Shown here one piece after another: positions 8,411 through 17,247 of a DNA stretch of 64,000 nt (the stretch's first letter is position 1; each line of letters opens with the position of its first letter). The stretch lies in the NCBI RefSeq assembly GCF_021502575.1, contig NZ_JAKFGN010000001.1, positions 1,612,001 through 1,676,000 on the forward strand, read 5' to 3'. Below the pieces are notes generated by a model, which made no database searches, had not been told where the DNA came from, and saw only the letters and a list, made by a program, of their open reading frames with translations. This DNA is from Bradyrhizobium sp. G127 (GTDB lineage Bacteria; Pseudomonadota; Alphaproteobacteria; Rhizobiales; Xanthobacteraceae). The translations under genes and the position numbers were made by a program.

Positions 8411-8438
8411 GGCGCCCGGGGGCTGGCGCCCGGGGGCT
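8411..8438 (+). repeat. Perfect tandem duplication of a 14-bp GC-rich unit
   Basis: GGCGCCCGGGGGCT occurs twice without a gap, six bases after the HU stop codon. Each unit contains the self-complementary hexamers GGCGCC and CCCGGG, so the pair can fold in several registers. It may serve as a terminator-like or 3'-protective structure for the HU mRNA. There is no clean T-run directly after it. Confidence 0.6.
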
Positions 8439-8499
8439 TCCGATTCTTTGTCGCGCCCCTATATGTTCCTTGTCGTTAACAACGAAAGGAGGTGGTCCA

Positions 8500-8544
8500 G
8501 TGTCTCATTCCAAGCGCTGTCACCTCGCTGGGATCGCCCGCTAA
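8500..8544 (+). CDS. Putative 14-codon ORF with an extreme Shine-Dalgarno sequence
   Basis: GTG 8500 opens a 14-residue frame (MSHSKRCHLAGIAR) ending at TAA 8542-8544. The 14 bases at 8,485-8,498 (AAAGGAGGTGGTCC) can pair continuously with the conserved 3' end of 16S rRNA, with a single G-U wobble, and the AGGAGG core is seven bases from the GTG. Hairpins follow (GCTC/GAGC at 8,545-8,556; GGCGG/CCGCC at 8,566-8,580), then a strong terminator. The next gene is convergent, so this is not a leader peptide for a downstream gene. It may be a small protein, a dual-function small RNA, or a ribosome-binding decoy. No function is claimed. Confidence 0.45.
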   Translation: MSHSKRCHLAGIAR

Positions 8545-8603
8545 GCTCAGCAGAGCTTCGGACAGGGCGGTCTTTCCGCCTGGTTCAGCGAGGATAGGGG
8601 AAG

Positions 8604-8634
8604 GGCGTTCCGAGGTCACTCGGAACGCCTTTTT
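8604..8634 (+). terminator. Strong intrinsic terminator
   Basis: The 10-bp perfect stem GGCGTTCCGA / TCGGAACGCC (extendable by one G-C pair to leave a GTCA tetraloop) is followed directly by five T residues. It ends the short transcript containing the 14-codon ORF. The complementary A-rich side is weak, so it probably works mainly in the forward direction. Confidence 0.9.
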
Positions 8635-8732
8635 CATTGTTGTCCCGATTGTGAAACACACCGGCGATTGCGACATCACACAGAAAGCCGTGAGTCATCG
8701 CGGCTCGCCAGCGAGCGTTGATGTGATCGCAC

Positions 8733-11069
8733 TTATGACTTTTGTTTCTCTGCCGCCCGGCGCAGTGCATCCGCGAGCGCGCCTCCCGCACCTTGTTGGG
8801 GCTTAGATGTACTTCTGGCAGCGGAGGGAGAACTGCTTGCGCGGGCATTGTTTCGCGAAGCCCCCGGCGGCGACCGCTCCGCTTTGGCACCCGTCTCGTC
8901 ATCGAGACGCAACGTGAGGGCGATACGTTTGCGGGGCACGTCAACTTCAAGAACCTTGACCCGAACGATATCGCCGGGCTTCACGACCTCGCGCGGATCC
9001 TTGATGAAGGTCTTCGACATGGCGGAAATATGCACCAGGCCATCCTGATGCACGCCGATGTCGACGAATGCTCCGAATGCGGCGACGTTGGTGACCGCGC
9101 CTTCCAGCACCATGCCGGGCTTCAAATCCTTCAGCGTCTCGACGCCTTCCTTGAAAATAGCCGCCTTGAAAGCCGGCCGCGGATCGCGCCCCGGCTTTTC
9201 CAGTTCGCGCAGAATATCGGTCACCGTCGGAAGGCCAAACGTGTCATCGACGAATGTCTGCGGCTTGACTTGGCGCAGCACGTCCGCATTCCCGATCAGA
9301 GTCTTGATGTCGCTTTTGGTCGCCGCGAGGATGCGTCGGACCACGGGATAGGCTTCGGGGTGCACGCCGGAGGCGTCGAGAGGGTCTTCACCATTGGTGA
9401 TGCGCAGAAAGCCCGCGCACTGCTCGAACGCCTTGGGCCCCAGCCGGGGGACTTCCTTCAGCGCCTTGCGCGATTTGAACGGCCCGTTCGCATCGCGATG
9501 CTGCACAATGCTTTGCGCCAGTCCCGAACCTATACCCGATACTCGCGCCAGCAGCGGGGCCGACGCCGTGTTGGCATCGACGCCGACGGCGTTCACGCAG
9601 TCTTCGACCACGGCATCGAGCGAGCGCGACAGCTTGGCTTCGCCAAGATCGTGCTGATACTGGCCCACGCCGATCGATTTGGGGTCGATCTTGACCAGTT
9701 CGGCCAGAGGGTCCTGCAACCGGCGCGCGATCGACACGGCACCGCGCAGCGTCACGTCGAGTTCAGGCAATTCCTCAGAGGCGAATGCGGAGGCCGAGTA
9801 CACCGACGCGCCAGCCTCCGATACCACGATCTTCGACATCTTCAGTTCGGGCAGCAGCTTCACCAGTTCGGTTGCCAGCTTGTCGGTCTCACGCGAGGCC
9901 GTTCCGTTGCCGATCGAGACGAGTTCAACGCGGTGCTCGCGTGCGAGTTTGCCGAGGATTGCAAGGGCTTCGTCCCAGCGCCGCTGTGGCTCGTGCGGAT
10001 AGATCGTGGTGGTGGCAACCACCTTGCCGGTGGTGTCAACGACGGCGACCTTGACGCCGGAGCGGAAGCCGGGATCGAGCCCCATGGTGGCGCGTGCGCC
10101 GGCGGGAGCTGCGAGCAGCAGGTCGCGCAGGTTGGACGCAAACACCCGAACCGCTTCCTGCTCCGCGGCTGTCCACAGCCTCATCCGCAGATCGATATTG
10201 AGATGAACCTGGATCTTGGTGCGCCACGCCCAGCGCGTGGTTTCCGTCAACCAGCGGTCGCCCGGACGCCCGCGCTCGGCGATCCCGAATCGCTGCATGA
10301 TACGTGCTTCATAAGAGCTCACGGCCGTCGGCGTTGAGGCGGCCGCCTCGGGCTGCATTTGCAGATCGAGGATTTCCTCCTTTTCGCCGCGGAACATCGC
10401 GAGCACCCGGTGCGACGGCAGCTTGTGTAGCGGTTCGCTGAAATCAAAATAGTCGCTGAATTTCGCGCCGGTTTCCTTCTTGCCGTCGCGCAGCTTGGAA
10501 GTGAGGGAGCCTTCCGACCACATTTTCTCGCGAAGGTTGCCGATCAGGTCGGCGTCTTCGGCGAATCGCTCGACCAGAATCGCGCGCGCGCCATCGAGAG
10601 CCGCCACGGCATCGGCGACCTGCTTGTCAGCATTGATGAAGCTTGCTGCAACCGTCTGCGGATCGTTCTCCGGCTGCGTCAGCAGCAGTTCCGCCAGCGG
10701 CTCAAGGCCGGCCTCCTTGGCGATCTCGGCCTTGGTACGCCGCTTCGGCTTGAACGGGAGATAAATGTCCTCAAGACGACCTTTGGTGTCCGCGGCCAGA
10801 ATGGCGGCCTCCAGCGCGGCATCGAGCTTTCCCTGCTCGCGGATCGAATTCAGAATGCTGACCCGGCGTTCCTCGAGTTCACGCAGGTAGGTCAATCGCT
10901 CTTCCAGCGTGCGCAACTGCGCATCATCCAGCGCGCCGGTCGCTTCCTTGCGGTATCTCGCGATGAAAGGGACGGTGGCTCCGCCGTCAAGCATTGTTAC
11001 TGCTGCTTCGACCTGTTGTTCACGAACGCCCAACTCGCTGGCGATCCGCTGAGAAATTGTTTGAGCCAC
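8733..11069 (-). CDS. tex: Tex family RNA-binding transcription accessory protein
   Basis: This 778-residue cytoplasmic protein has the complete Tex architecture: an N-terminal helical region ([31 protein letters not shown]), a YqgF/RNase H-like domain ([20 protein letters not shown]) and helix-hairpin-helix elements ([35 protein letters not shown]). A C-terminal S1 RNA-binding domain lies at about residues 640-720 ([22 protein letters not shown]...DGLVHIS). A basic serine/alanine-rich tail of about 55 residues follows. Tex proteins bind nucleic acid and influence transcription and stress or toxin-gene expression. It is monocistronic, convergent with the small transcript at 8,500 and divergent from the Hsp70-like gene. 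A 531-codon antisense frame within it is a GC-codon shadow. Confidence 0.96.
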   Translation of the reverse strand: MAQTISQRIASELGVREQQVEAAVTMLDGGATVPFIARYRKEATGALDDAQLRTLEERLTYLRELEERRVSILNSIREQGKLDAALEAAILAADTKGRLEDIYLPFKPKRRTKAEIAKEAGLEPLAELLLTQPENDPQTVAASFINADKQVADAVAALDGARAILVERFAEDADLIGNLREKMWSEGSLTSKLRDGKKETGAKFSDYFDFSEPLHKLPSHRVLAMFRGEKEEILDLQMQPEAAASTPTAVSSYEARIMQRFGIAERGRPGDRWLTETTRWAWRTKIQVHLNIDLRMRLWTAAEQEAVRVFASNLRDLLLAAPAGARATMGLDPGFRSGVKVAVVDTTGKVVATTTIYPHEPQRRWDEALAILGKLAREHRVELVSIGNGTASRETDKLATELVKLLPELKMSKIVVSEAGASVYSASAFASEELPELDVTLRGAVSIARRLQDPLAELVKIDPKSIGVGQYQHDLGEAKLSRSLDAVVEDCVNAVGVDANTASAPLLARVSGIGSGLAQSIVQHRDANGPFKSRKALKEVPRLGPKAFEQCAGFLRITNGEDPLDASGVHPEAYPVVRRILAATKSDIKTLIGNADVLRQVKPQTFVDDTFGLPTVTDILRELEKPGRDPRPAFKAAIFKEGVETLKDLKPGMVLEGAVTNVAAFGAFVDIGVHQDGLVHISAMSKTFIKDPREVVKPGDIVRVKVLEVDVPRKRIALTLRLDDETGAKAERSPPGASRNNARASSSPSAARSTSKPQQGAGGALADALRRAAEKQKS

Positions 11070-11308
11070 GCAGAATCTTTCCTAGGACAATGCCGCGATC
11101 CTGAATTGGGATCGCCGGGAGACGGCTTATGAACCACAGAGCGTTGATTCATCAACCCCGTTGCAAGAGAAAATGGATCTGTGGATGATCTATGCCCTGC
11201 TTCGCGCAGGGCTCAACTCACATGGTCGATGTGTCGGTAAATTTATGCAAGATAGTGGTGGATCGATGGCTCCGAAGTGGATAGACGGACCACTTCTCGG
11301 GAGCAACA
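11070..11308. other. Divergent intergenic region between tex and yegD-like genes
   Basis: This 239-base region must hold both promoters. A dyad TTGAT-TC-ATCAA lies at 11,144-11,155, but its spacer is two bases, not the four of an FNR site. A hairpin GCCCTGC / GCAGGGC lies at about 11,192-11,210. No confident -35/-10 pair was assigned. Confidence 0.35.
11274..11296 (+). promoter_or_regulatory. Leader hairpin just upstream of the Hsp70-like gene's ribosome site
   Basis: GAAGTGG / CCACTTC form a perfect 7-bp stem with a nine-base loop, ending three bases before the GGGAG ribosome site of the gene at 11,309. Because it abuts but does not include the ribosome site, it could modulate translation or mRNA stability. 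Confidence 0.4.
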
Positions 11309-12562
11309 ATGTCAGCCTGTGGACTTGATTTCGGCACGTCGAACACGACGCTTGGTACTTCTATGGACGGCGCGCCGGTCCTGACGGAGCTGGAGGTCGG
11401 CCATACCACGATTCCGAGCGCGATCTTTTATGAGAGGGACGGTGCGGTTCTGATCGGCCGCAAGGCCATTGAGACTTACGTTGAAGGCGCGCCGGGCCGC
11501 CTGATGCGAAGCCTGAAATCGGTTCTTGGCACAACGCTGATCGACGAGACCACAAAGGTCGGCCGCGAACGCGCCAGTTTCCGGGACGTGATCGCCTACT
11601 ATCTCGGAGTCGTGAAGCGGCGGGCCGAGCGGGCTGTTGGCCATGAGTTGAGATATGTCGTTCACGGCCGGCCGGTGCATTTTGTCGATCAGGCGCCTGA
11701 AGCGGATCGCAAGGCAGAGCAGACTTTGCAAGACATTGCACAAGAGATTGGCTTCGACGACGTCACGTTCCAGTTCGAGCCGATTGCTGCGGCGCTGGAC
11801 TATGAGCGCGGAATTTCCGGAGAACAGATAGCACTGATCGCCGACATCGGTGGCGGCACATCCGACTTTTCCATCGTGCGCCTCAGCCCTGAGCAGCACC
11901 GCAAGGCCGACCGCAAGTCCGACATTCTCGCCAATGACGGCGTGCGGATTGGCGGTACCGATTTTGATCGCCAGTTGAGCCTTGGCGTCGTCATGCCGTT
12001 GTTTGGATACGGCAGCGAGATGAAGCGCGCGGGATTGCACGCTCCATCAAGTTATTTCCACGATCTCGCAACATGGTCGACGATTAACAGCATGTACGAT
12101 CCGAAGGTCATGACGCAGGTTCGTCAGGTCCGTTACGAGGCCGCGCAACCTGAATTATTCGACCGCCTCGTTCGCGTGCTCGACGAGCAGCGCGGGCATA
12201 CGCTGGCGATGGAAGTCGAGGAGGCCAAGATCGCATTGTCGGATCAGCGGCAAGCTGACATTCCGCTTGGATGGATTGAGCCCGGATTGGGCGCGGCTAT
12301 TGCCCGCTCCGGGCTTGTGACTCACACAAAGCAATTGGCGACCCGCATCGCGGCGCGGATCAAAATGTGTCTTGAACAGGCAGAACTCAATGCGGGGGAC
12401 ATTGATGTCGTGTTTTTGACCGGCGGCTCCGTGCGACTCGCACATGTGCGAAAGGCCATAGTTGCAGCCTTGCCCGCCGCTCAAATCATTGAGGGCGATA
12501 CGTTCGGTGCTGTCGGCAAGGGACTGACGATCGAAGCCGCGCAACGCTATGGTGCTTATTGA
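11309..12562 (+). CDS. yegD: YegD-type Hsp70 family protein
   Basis: This 417-residue actin-like ATPase of the Hsp70 superfamily has the nucleotide-binding domain but no separate substrate-binding domain, as in E. coli YegD. Phosphate 1 motif is LDFGTSNTTLG (residues 6-16), phosphate 2 is ADIGGGTSDFSIV (about 178-190) and the adenosine motif is FLTGGSVRLAHVRKAI (about 373-388). The cellular client is unknown. ATG 11309 follows GGGAG by five bases. It stands alone between tex and the convergent liv operon. The gap to the next gene is under 50 bases, without a clear terminator. Confidence 0.9.
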   Translation: MSACGLDFGTSNTTLGTSMDGAPVLTELEVGHTTIPSAIFYERDGAVLIGRKAIETYVEGAPGRLMRSLKSVLGTTLIDETTKVGRERASFRDVIAYYLGVVKRRAERAVGHELRYVVHGRPVHFVDQAPEADRKAEQTLQDIAQEIGFDDVTFQFEPIAAALDYERGISGEQIALIADIGGGTSDFSIVRLSPEQHRKADRKSDILANDGVRIGGTDFDRQLSLGVVMPLFGYGSEMKRAGLHAPSSYFHDLATWSTINSMYDPKVMTQVRQVRYEAAQPELFDRLVRVLDEQRGHTLAMEVEEAKIALSDQRQADIPLGWIEPGLGAAIARSGLVTHTKQLATRIAARIKMCLEQAELNAGDIDVVFLTGGSVRLAHVRKAIVAALPAAQIIEGDTFGAVGKGLTIEAAQRYGAY

Positions 12563-12610
12563 CGAGGCCAGTTTGCGCCGGTGTAATCGCCGGATCTTTG
12601 CCGGGAGCGT

Positions 12611-13330
12611 CTACAGGCCCAGATAGGCCGTTCGGACGCGGTCGTTGCTTCTCAGATCCCCGCTGCTCGCCGCGAGCACGATCTCGCCGGATTCCAGCAC
12701 GTAGCCTCGGGTCGCGACAGAAAGTGCCAGCACGGTGTTTTGCTCCACGAGCAGGATCGCGGTGCCGGTGGCATTGATCTTCTGAAGCGTCTCGTGAAGC
12801 TCATCAACGATCTTGGGCGCAAGTCCGTGGCTCGGTTCGTCGAGCAGCAACAGCTTCGGATTCATGATCAGCGCACGCGCCAGCACCAGCATCTGCTGTT
12901 CACCCCCGGACAAAGTCCCGGCCAGTTGCGACAGCCGCTCACGAAGCCGCGGGAAAATGCCGAGCATCTGCTCGCGGCGCTCGCCCAGATTCTTCGATGT
13001 CCGGATCGAGAAGGCACCCAGCATCAGGTTTTCCTCGATCGTCATGCCCGGAAAAACATGACGTCCTTCCGGGACATGTGCGATGCCAAGGCCCGGAACT
13101 TTGTGTGCAGGCAGTCTCGTCAGATCGTGGCCGTCGAAACTGATGCGGCCTGAACGGTTCGGGACCAGGCCGGAAATGGCGCGGAGCAGGGTACTCTTGC
13201 CGGCGGTATTGGCGCCGATCACGCAGACGAACTCGCCGCGGGCGACATTGAGGCCGATATGATGCAGGACATTGCCGGCGTCGTAGCCCGCGGACAGATT
13301 CTTGATGTCAAGCAGGGGAGTCGCGGTCAT
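12611..13330 (-). CDS. livF: Liv/HAAT-type ABC transporter ATP-binding protein LivF, cluster 1
   Basis: This 239-residue ATPase has Walker A GANTAGKSTLLRAI (Asn-Thr replacing the usual Asn-Gly), signature LSGGEQQMLVLARAL, Walker B LLLLDEPSHGLAP and switch region LLVEQN. With LivG it drives uptake through LivHM. It is the last gene of the reverse-strand operon SBP-livH-livM-livG-livF; its ATG overlaps the livG stop codon (ATGA). The binding protein of this set is not clearly a leucine binder, so the substrate may be an aromatic or branched acid linked to the catabolic genes transcribed divergently. Confidence 0.92.
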   Translation of the reverse strand: MTATPLLDIKNLSAGYDAGNVLHHIGLNVARGEFVCVIGANTAGKSTLLRAISGLVPNRSGRISFDGHDLTRLPAHKVPGLGIAHVPEGRHVFPGMTIEENLMLGAFSIRTSKNLGERREQMLGIFPRLRERLSQLAGTLSGGEQQMLVLARALIMNPKLLLLDEPSHGLAPKIVDELHETLQKINATGTAILLVEQNTVLALSVATRGYVLESGEIVLAASSGDLRSNDRVRTAYLGL

Positions 13331-14064
13331 GACGTGGCTTCCTCGGCATAGGCTTTACCAAGATAGGCGGCGATGACTTCGGGATGCCCGGCCACTTCGG
13401 AAGGTGTGCCTTCCGCGATTACTTTGCCGAAATTGAGCGCGATGATGCGATCGCACAGCGCCATGATCGCGCGCATGTGGTGCTCGATGATGACGATAGT
13501 CAGGCCTTCGCTGCGCAAGGTGCGAACGAGGGTCATGAAGGCGTCCATTTCGGCGTGGTTGAGCGCAGCCATGGCCTCGTCGAGCAGCAGCAGCTTCGGC
13601 TCGGTACATAGCGCACGGGCCATCTCGACACGGGCGCGCTCGGGGAACGAGAGATCCTTGGCGATCTTGCCGGAAATCGCGGCCATGCCGACGCGGTCAA
13701 GGCATGACATCGCCAATGCGCGCGCATGAGGAATGTCGTGTCGCATCAGTCCACCGATTAGGACGTTGTCGAGCACCGTCTCTTCGAGAAACAGCGCGAC
13801 GTTCTGAAATGTCTTCACCATGCCCGCCGCCGCGATGAGGTGCGGCTTCAGGCCGATAATGTTCTTGCCATCAAAAACGATCTTGCCGGCTGTCGGCCGA
13901 TGAAGACCAACCAGATTGCTGAAGAGCGTGGTCTTGCCGGCGCCGTTCGGACCGATGACGCCGACGATCTCGCCCTGGTTGATTGTGATAGTCACGTCGG
14001 ACAGCGCGCGCAGGCCGCCGAACGTCTTGCCCAGACCAGTCACCTGAAGGAGCGGGGCCGTCAT
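13327..14064 (-). CDS. livG: Liv/HAAT-type ABC transporter ATP-binding protein LivG, cluster 1
   Basis: This 245-residue partner ATPase of LivF has an intact Walker A (GPNGAGKTTLFSNL) and switch histidine (IIEHH). The ABC signature is strongly altered: where LSYGQQRR or LSGGQ is expected it reads LSFPERARVEMARAL, and Walker B runs LLLLDEAMAALN with alanine in place of the usual proline. This suggests one of the two composite ATP sites of the LivFG dimer is degenerate. Its ATG overlaps the livM stop (ATGA). Confidence 0.9.
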   Translation of the reverse strand: MTAPLLQVTGLGKTFGGLRALSDVTITINQGEIVGVIGPNGAGKTTLFSNLVGLHRPTAGKIVFDGKNIIGLKPHLIAAAGMVKTFQNVALFLEETVLDNVLIGGLMRHDIPHARALAMSCLDRVGMAAISGKIAKDLSFPERARVEMARALCTEPKLLLLDEAMAALNHAEMDAFMTLVRTLRSEGLTIVIIEHHMRAIMALCDRIIALNFGKVIAEGTPSEVAGHPEVIAAYLGKAYAEEATS

Positions 14065-15032
14065 GGGGCTGCCCTCCGCGAGAGTTTGGTGATGACGTTG
14101 CGTCCGAGCGCAATGAGACCGCGCGGTTCGAGCAGGATAACGGCGATCAGAAGTAGTCCGTAGGCCAGTTGCGACACTCCGGCCGCGCCGCCCGAGAGAA
14201 ACGTATTGGCAAGTTCTTCCAGCGGAATGATGAACAGGGCGCCGATGATCGGGCCTGCCACGGTACCGATGCCGCCGATAATGGCGATCAGGGCAATACG
14301 CACGGAAATGGAAGCCAATCCAAAGACTGTATCCGGATCGAAGAAGAACTGAAACTGCGCATAAAGAGTTCCAAGGCTGGCCGTGATCGCGCCCGAGATG
14401 ACCGCGGCGATGATCTTGGTGCCTGCGGTGTCAATGCCGATCGCTTCCGCTGCATCTACATTTTCCCGGATGGCGCGCAGCCTGTAGCCGATCTTGCTTG
14501 AACTGATCGCCACGAACACCGCTGTGACAGCGACGAGCGCCGCCAGCATGATCCAGAAGTAAGGCCGTGCCACCTTGAACTGGAGCATCCAGAGCGAGTC
14601 CGGCCTGAACGGCACCGAGAGTCCGACCGGGCCGCCGGTGACGCTGCTCCACGAATTGCCAATCACCCGCATCACTTCCGCGAACGCCAGCGTGGCCAGC
14701 GCGAAATAGTGTCCGCGCAGGCGCATGGTCGGCAGCGCGATTAGAAATGCCATGATGCCGCCGATAACGGCGGCTGCGATCATGCCGAGCCACGGCGAGA
14801 TGCCGAAATTGATCAGCAGCAGCGTTGACGTATATGCACCGGCGCCGAAGAATGCAGCGTGGCCGAGCGAGGTTTGACGTGCCAGTCCGCCGACGATGTT
14901 CCAGGCTTGCGCCAGCGCCGCGAACAGCAGGGCAATGCACAGCACGCGGATGGTATAGCCGCGCGGTTCCAGTAAGAAGGGAACGCAGGCCGCAGCGGCG
15001 ATCAGCGCGAGCGCAATGAGAAACCGCCTCAC
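14061..15032 (-). CDS. livM: Liv/HAAT-type ABC transporter permease LivM, cluster 1
   Basis: This 323-residue inner-membrane permease has about nine hydrophobic segments. The family motifs include AQAWNIVGGLARQTSLGHAAFFGAGAY near the N-terminus, RLRGHYFALATLAFAE, and GGIGTVAGPIIGALF near the C-terminus. The long open frame continues upstream into livH. I chose GTG 15032 (VRRFLIALAL) because it overlaps the livH stop as GTGA and starts directly before the first membrane helix. Confidence 0.88.
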   Translation of the reverse strand: MRRFLIALALIAAAACVPFLLEPRGYTIRVLCIALLFAALAQAWNIVGGLARQTSLGHAAFFGAGAYTSTLLLINFGISPWLGMIAAAVIGGIMAFLIALPTMRLRGHYFALATLAFAEVMRVIGNSWSSVTGGPVGLSVPFRPDSLWMLQFKVARPYFWIMLAALVAVTAVFVAISSSKIGYRLRAIRENVDAAEAIGIDTAGTKIIAAVISGAITASLGTLYAQFQFFFDPDTVFGLASISVRIALIAIIGGIGTVAGPIIGALFIIPLEELANTFLSGGAAGVSQLAYGLLLIAVILLEPRGLIALGRNVITKLSRRAAP

Positions 15033-15889
15033 TTCACATCTCCGAGCAACCCTTGCGGGCGAACCACCAGCACGGCGATGAAGACAACGAACAACACCAG
15101 ATTCTGAAGCTGAATGGGAAACGCGAGCGCAGAGAGCGACTGGATGACGCCTACGGCGAGCCCACCGGCCACTGCACCCGCAACGGAGCCAAGGCCGCCG
15201 AGCACGACGACCGTAAACATCAGAATCACGAACTGGCCGCCGACGGTGGGCGACGCCGTGAGATAGGGCAGGATCACCGCGCCGCCAAATGCCGTCAGCC
15301 CGACCCCAAGCCCGAACGCCACCATGTGCATGCGGCCGGTGTCGATGCCCATCAGCGTCGAGGCCATCGGGTCCTGCGCCGTCGCGCGCATGGCGCGGCC
15401 GAACCAGCTTGTGCGCAAGAACAGCCAGAGCGCGAGGCCGCAAACCATCGACATCAGAAACGCGAACAGATACGGCACATTAATGAACAGCGGCCCGAGA
15501 CTCAGCGATGACGTCTGATAGGATGTGCTGACGGAGCGGAAATTCGATCCGAACATCAGCAGCGCGGCGTTCTCCAGAACAATCAGCAACCCGACCGTGA
15601 GAAACACCTGTGAGATTTCCGGCGCGCGCATGATGCGCCGGAACAGCAGCCGCTGAAGAATGCAGCCGAGGCCGAACACCAGGACGAAGGATAGCGGTGC
15701 GGCGAGGATCGGATCCAATCCGAGCCAGGCCCACGCGTAATACGCGACGAACATGCCGAGCATCAGAAACTCGGCATGAGCGAAGTTCACGATTCCCATC
15801 ACGCCGAAAACCAGCGTGAGGCCGATGGAAATCATGGCGTATACGCCACCGATCATCACCCCGTCGATGAGGGCCTGGATAAAGGACAT
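15029..15889 (-). CDS. livH: Liv/HAAT-type ABC transporter permease LivH, cluster 1
   Basis: This 286-residue permease opens with MSFIQALIDGVMIGGVYAMI, with the typical GLTLVFGVMGIVNFAHAEFLMLG and a C-terminal VVLGGLGSVAGAVAGGL motif. It forms the membrane channel with LivM. It starts 18 bases after the stop of the binding-protein gene and ends overlapping livM, so it is part of the same transcript. Confidence 0.93.
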   Translation of the reverse strand: MSFIQALIDGVMIGGVYAMISIGLTLVFGVMGIVNFAHAEFLMLGMFVAYYAWAWLGLDPILAAPLSFVLVFGLGCILQRLLFRRIMRAPEISQVFLTVGLLIVLENAALLMFGSNFRSVSTSYQTSSLSLGPLFINVPYLFAFLMSMVCGLALWLFLRTSWFGRAMRATAQDPMASTLMGIDTGRMHMVAFGLGVGLTAFGGAVILPYLTASPTVGGQFVILMFTVVVLGGLGSVAGAVAGGLAVGVIQSLSALAFPIQLQNLVLFVVFIAVLVVRPQGLLGDVK

Positions 15890-15907
15890 CTGTGCTGGGG
15901 CTTTACG

Positions 15908-17143
15908 TCAGGTTTTCCAGACAGGCTTTGCCTTGGCAAAGGCGTCCGGCCATACCGTCACCAGTTCCTTGCCGCGCCACTGGTTCATGACGGGGACCGA
16001 GAGCACGTTCAGGCCGGTTTTGTCGAACTCGACCGCGCCGCCTGTCATGGCCTTGCACCAGCCGCCGGTGAACTTGGTTCCGTGAAGAACCTTGCGCAGC
16101 GCGTCGAGGTTAGTGGACTTGGTCATTTCCAGCGCCTGGGCAAGAACATCGACGGTCGCTGCGAATTCGACGGCTTCGTGCACCATGAAGTAGCCGTAAC
16201 GCTTGCGGAAACGCTCCGTCAACTCCGGCGCGAGATCGTAAGGGGCGGGCGTGATCGAGAACACGTTCTCGGCGAATGGGCCAAGGCCCTTCTCGAAATC
16301 CGGAATGATGTAACCGGCCGCGCCGCCGATGGTCGGAATGTCGATTTTCTGCTGGCGCATGCTGCGCACGATCTGCAAGCTGTCGTTCAGGTACGAGACT
16401 GGAAACACCGCCTGCGCGTTCGATGCGCGCAGCTTGTTGATCAGCGGCGTGACGTCGGTGATGCCGAGCGGGTAGCCTTCGTCCATGACGATTTCGATGC
16501 CGGCCGCCTTGGCGCCGTTGCGCAAGCCTCCGGCCTGCGATGTGCCGTAAGCCGTGTCCTCGAACATGATCGCGACACGCTCGAGCTTCTGGCCCGAGGC
16601 CCTGGCAATGTCTATGCAGCCGTCAAGCTGTGCCTTGCCGATGACCGATCCCTTGGCGACGACCTGGAAGATGTTCTCGAAACCGCGGCCGGTGAGTTGA
16701 TCGGAGAAAGATTGCGTGAACAGCGGGATGCCTGCGCGCTCAGTGACTTCCGACACGGCGAGCGTAAGGGCCGATGCGAAACATCCAAACACGGCAACGA
16801 CTTCGTTTTGCGACACCAGGCGCTGTGCAACCGTGGCTGCCGTGGTCGGTGTCGATGTCGCGTCGGCGACGATCAGGTTGAACTTGGCTCCGCCCAAGGC
16901 CTTGATACCGCCGGCGGCATTGATCTCTTCGACCACAAGCTCGATCGCGTTGCGGGAATTGATGCCGAACTGCGCATTGGCGCCAGACAGCGGCAGGATC
17001 GCGCCGATATTGACGGTCTTCGCTTGCGCGCTGGCAAAGCGCGACATGCTGGAAACCATTGCGAGCCCGGCTGTCGACGCCAGAAGTGCCCGACGGGTGA
17101 AACCGTTCGAGCCTGTGCGGGCCTTCTTCATATCTGCACTCAT
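15908..17143 (-). CDS. Liv-type periplasmic substrate-binding protein, cluster 1
   Basis: This 411-residue periplasmic binding protein (Peripla_BP_6 fold) begins with a basic region and TRRALLASTAG, a twin-arginine-like export signal ending near ASAQA about residue 40. The mature part starts KTVNIGAILPLSGANAQFG, typical of the branched-chain amino acid/amide/aromatic acid binding family. The ATG at 17,143 follows GGGAGGT. It is the first gene of the reverse liv operon and is divergent from the GntR regulator, which is the likely controller. Export by Tat rather than Sec would be a minor peculiarity of this family. Confidence 0.92.
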   Translation of the reverse strand: MSADMKKARTGSNGFTRRALLASTAGLAMVSSMSRFASAQAKTVNIGAILPLSGANAQFGINSRNAIELVVEEINAAGGIKALGGAKFNLIVADATSTPTTAATVAQRLVSQNEVVAVFGCFASALTLAVSEVTERAGIPLFTQSFSDQLTGRGFENIFQVVAKGSVIGKAQLDGCIDIARASGQKLERVAIMFEDTAYGTSQAGGLRNGAKAAGIEIVMDEGYPLGITDVTPLINKLRASNAQAVFPVSYLNDSLQIVRSMRQQKIDIPTIGGAAGYIIPDFEKGLGPFAENVFSITPAPYDLAPELTERFRKRYGYFMVHEAVEFAATVDVLAQALEMTKSTNLDALRKVLHGTKFTGGWCKAMTGGAVEFDKTGLNVLSVPVMNQWRGKELVTVWPDAFAKAKPVWKT

Positions 17144-17212
17144 GAGACCTCCCTGATCGCTTTTGTGTTGTTGCCGTCAGTTTTCACGGAACATCTACCT
17201 CAGTCAAGCAGA

Positions 17213-17241
17213 TTGACAGATTGTCTGACAAGATTGATGAT
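17213..17241 (+). promoter_or_regulatory. Candidate promoter of the GntR operon
   Basis: A perfect -35 hexamer TTGACA lies at 17,213-17,218. With a 17-base spacer the -10 would be GATGAT at 17,236-17,241, a weak match. Transcription would then begin near 17,248, at the chosen start codon, implying a leaderless mRNA and explaining the missing ribosome site. Confidence 0.35.
17221..17231. promoter_or_regulatory. GntR/FCD-type operator
   Basis: TTGTCTGACAA is a perfect dyad around a central T and fits the T-N-G-T-N3-A-C-N-A pattern bound by FadR/FCD-subfamily GntR regulators. It lies in the spacer of the candidate promoter, between the divergent GntR and binding-protein genes, consistent with autoregulation. 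AGATTG occurs three times round it (17,210, 17,218 and 17,231). Confidence 0.6.
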
Positions 17242-17247
17242 GATGGT

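Noticed and set aside
8742-10337. 531-codon forward frame opposite tex
   Set aside because: Antisense shadow of an unmistakable Tex coding sequence; no domain or ribosome site.
11144-11155. TTGAT-TC-ATCAA as a second FNR/FixK site
   Set aside because: The half-sites are right but the spacer is two bases instead of four, which puts them on the wrong helical phase for an FNR dimer.
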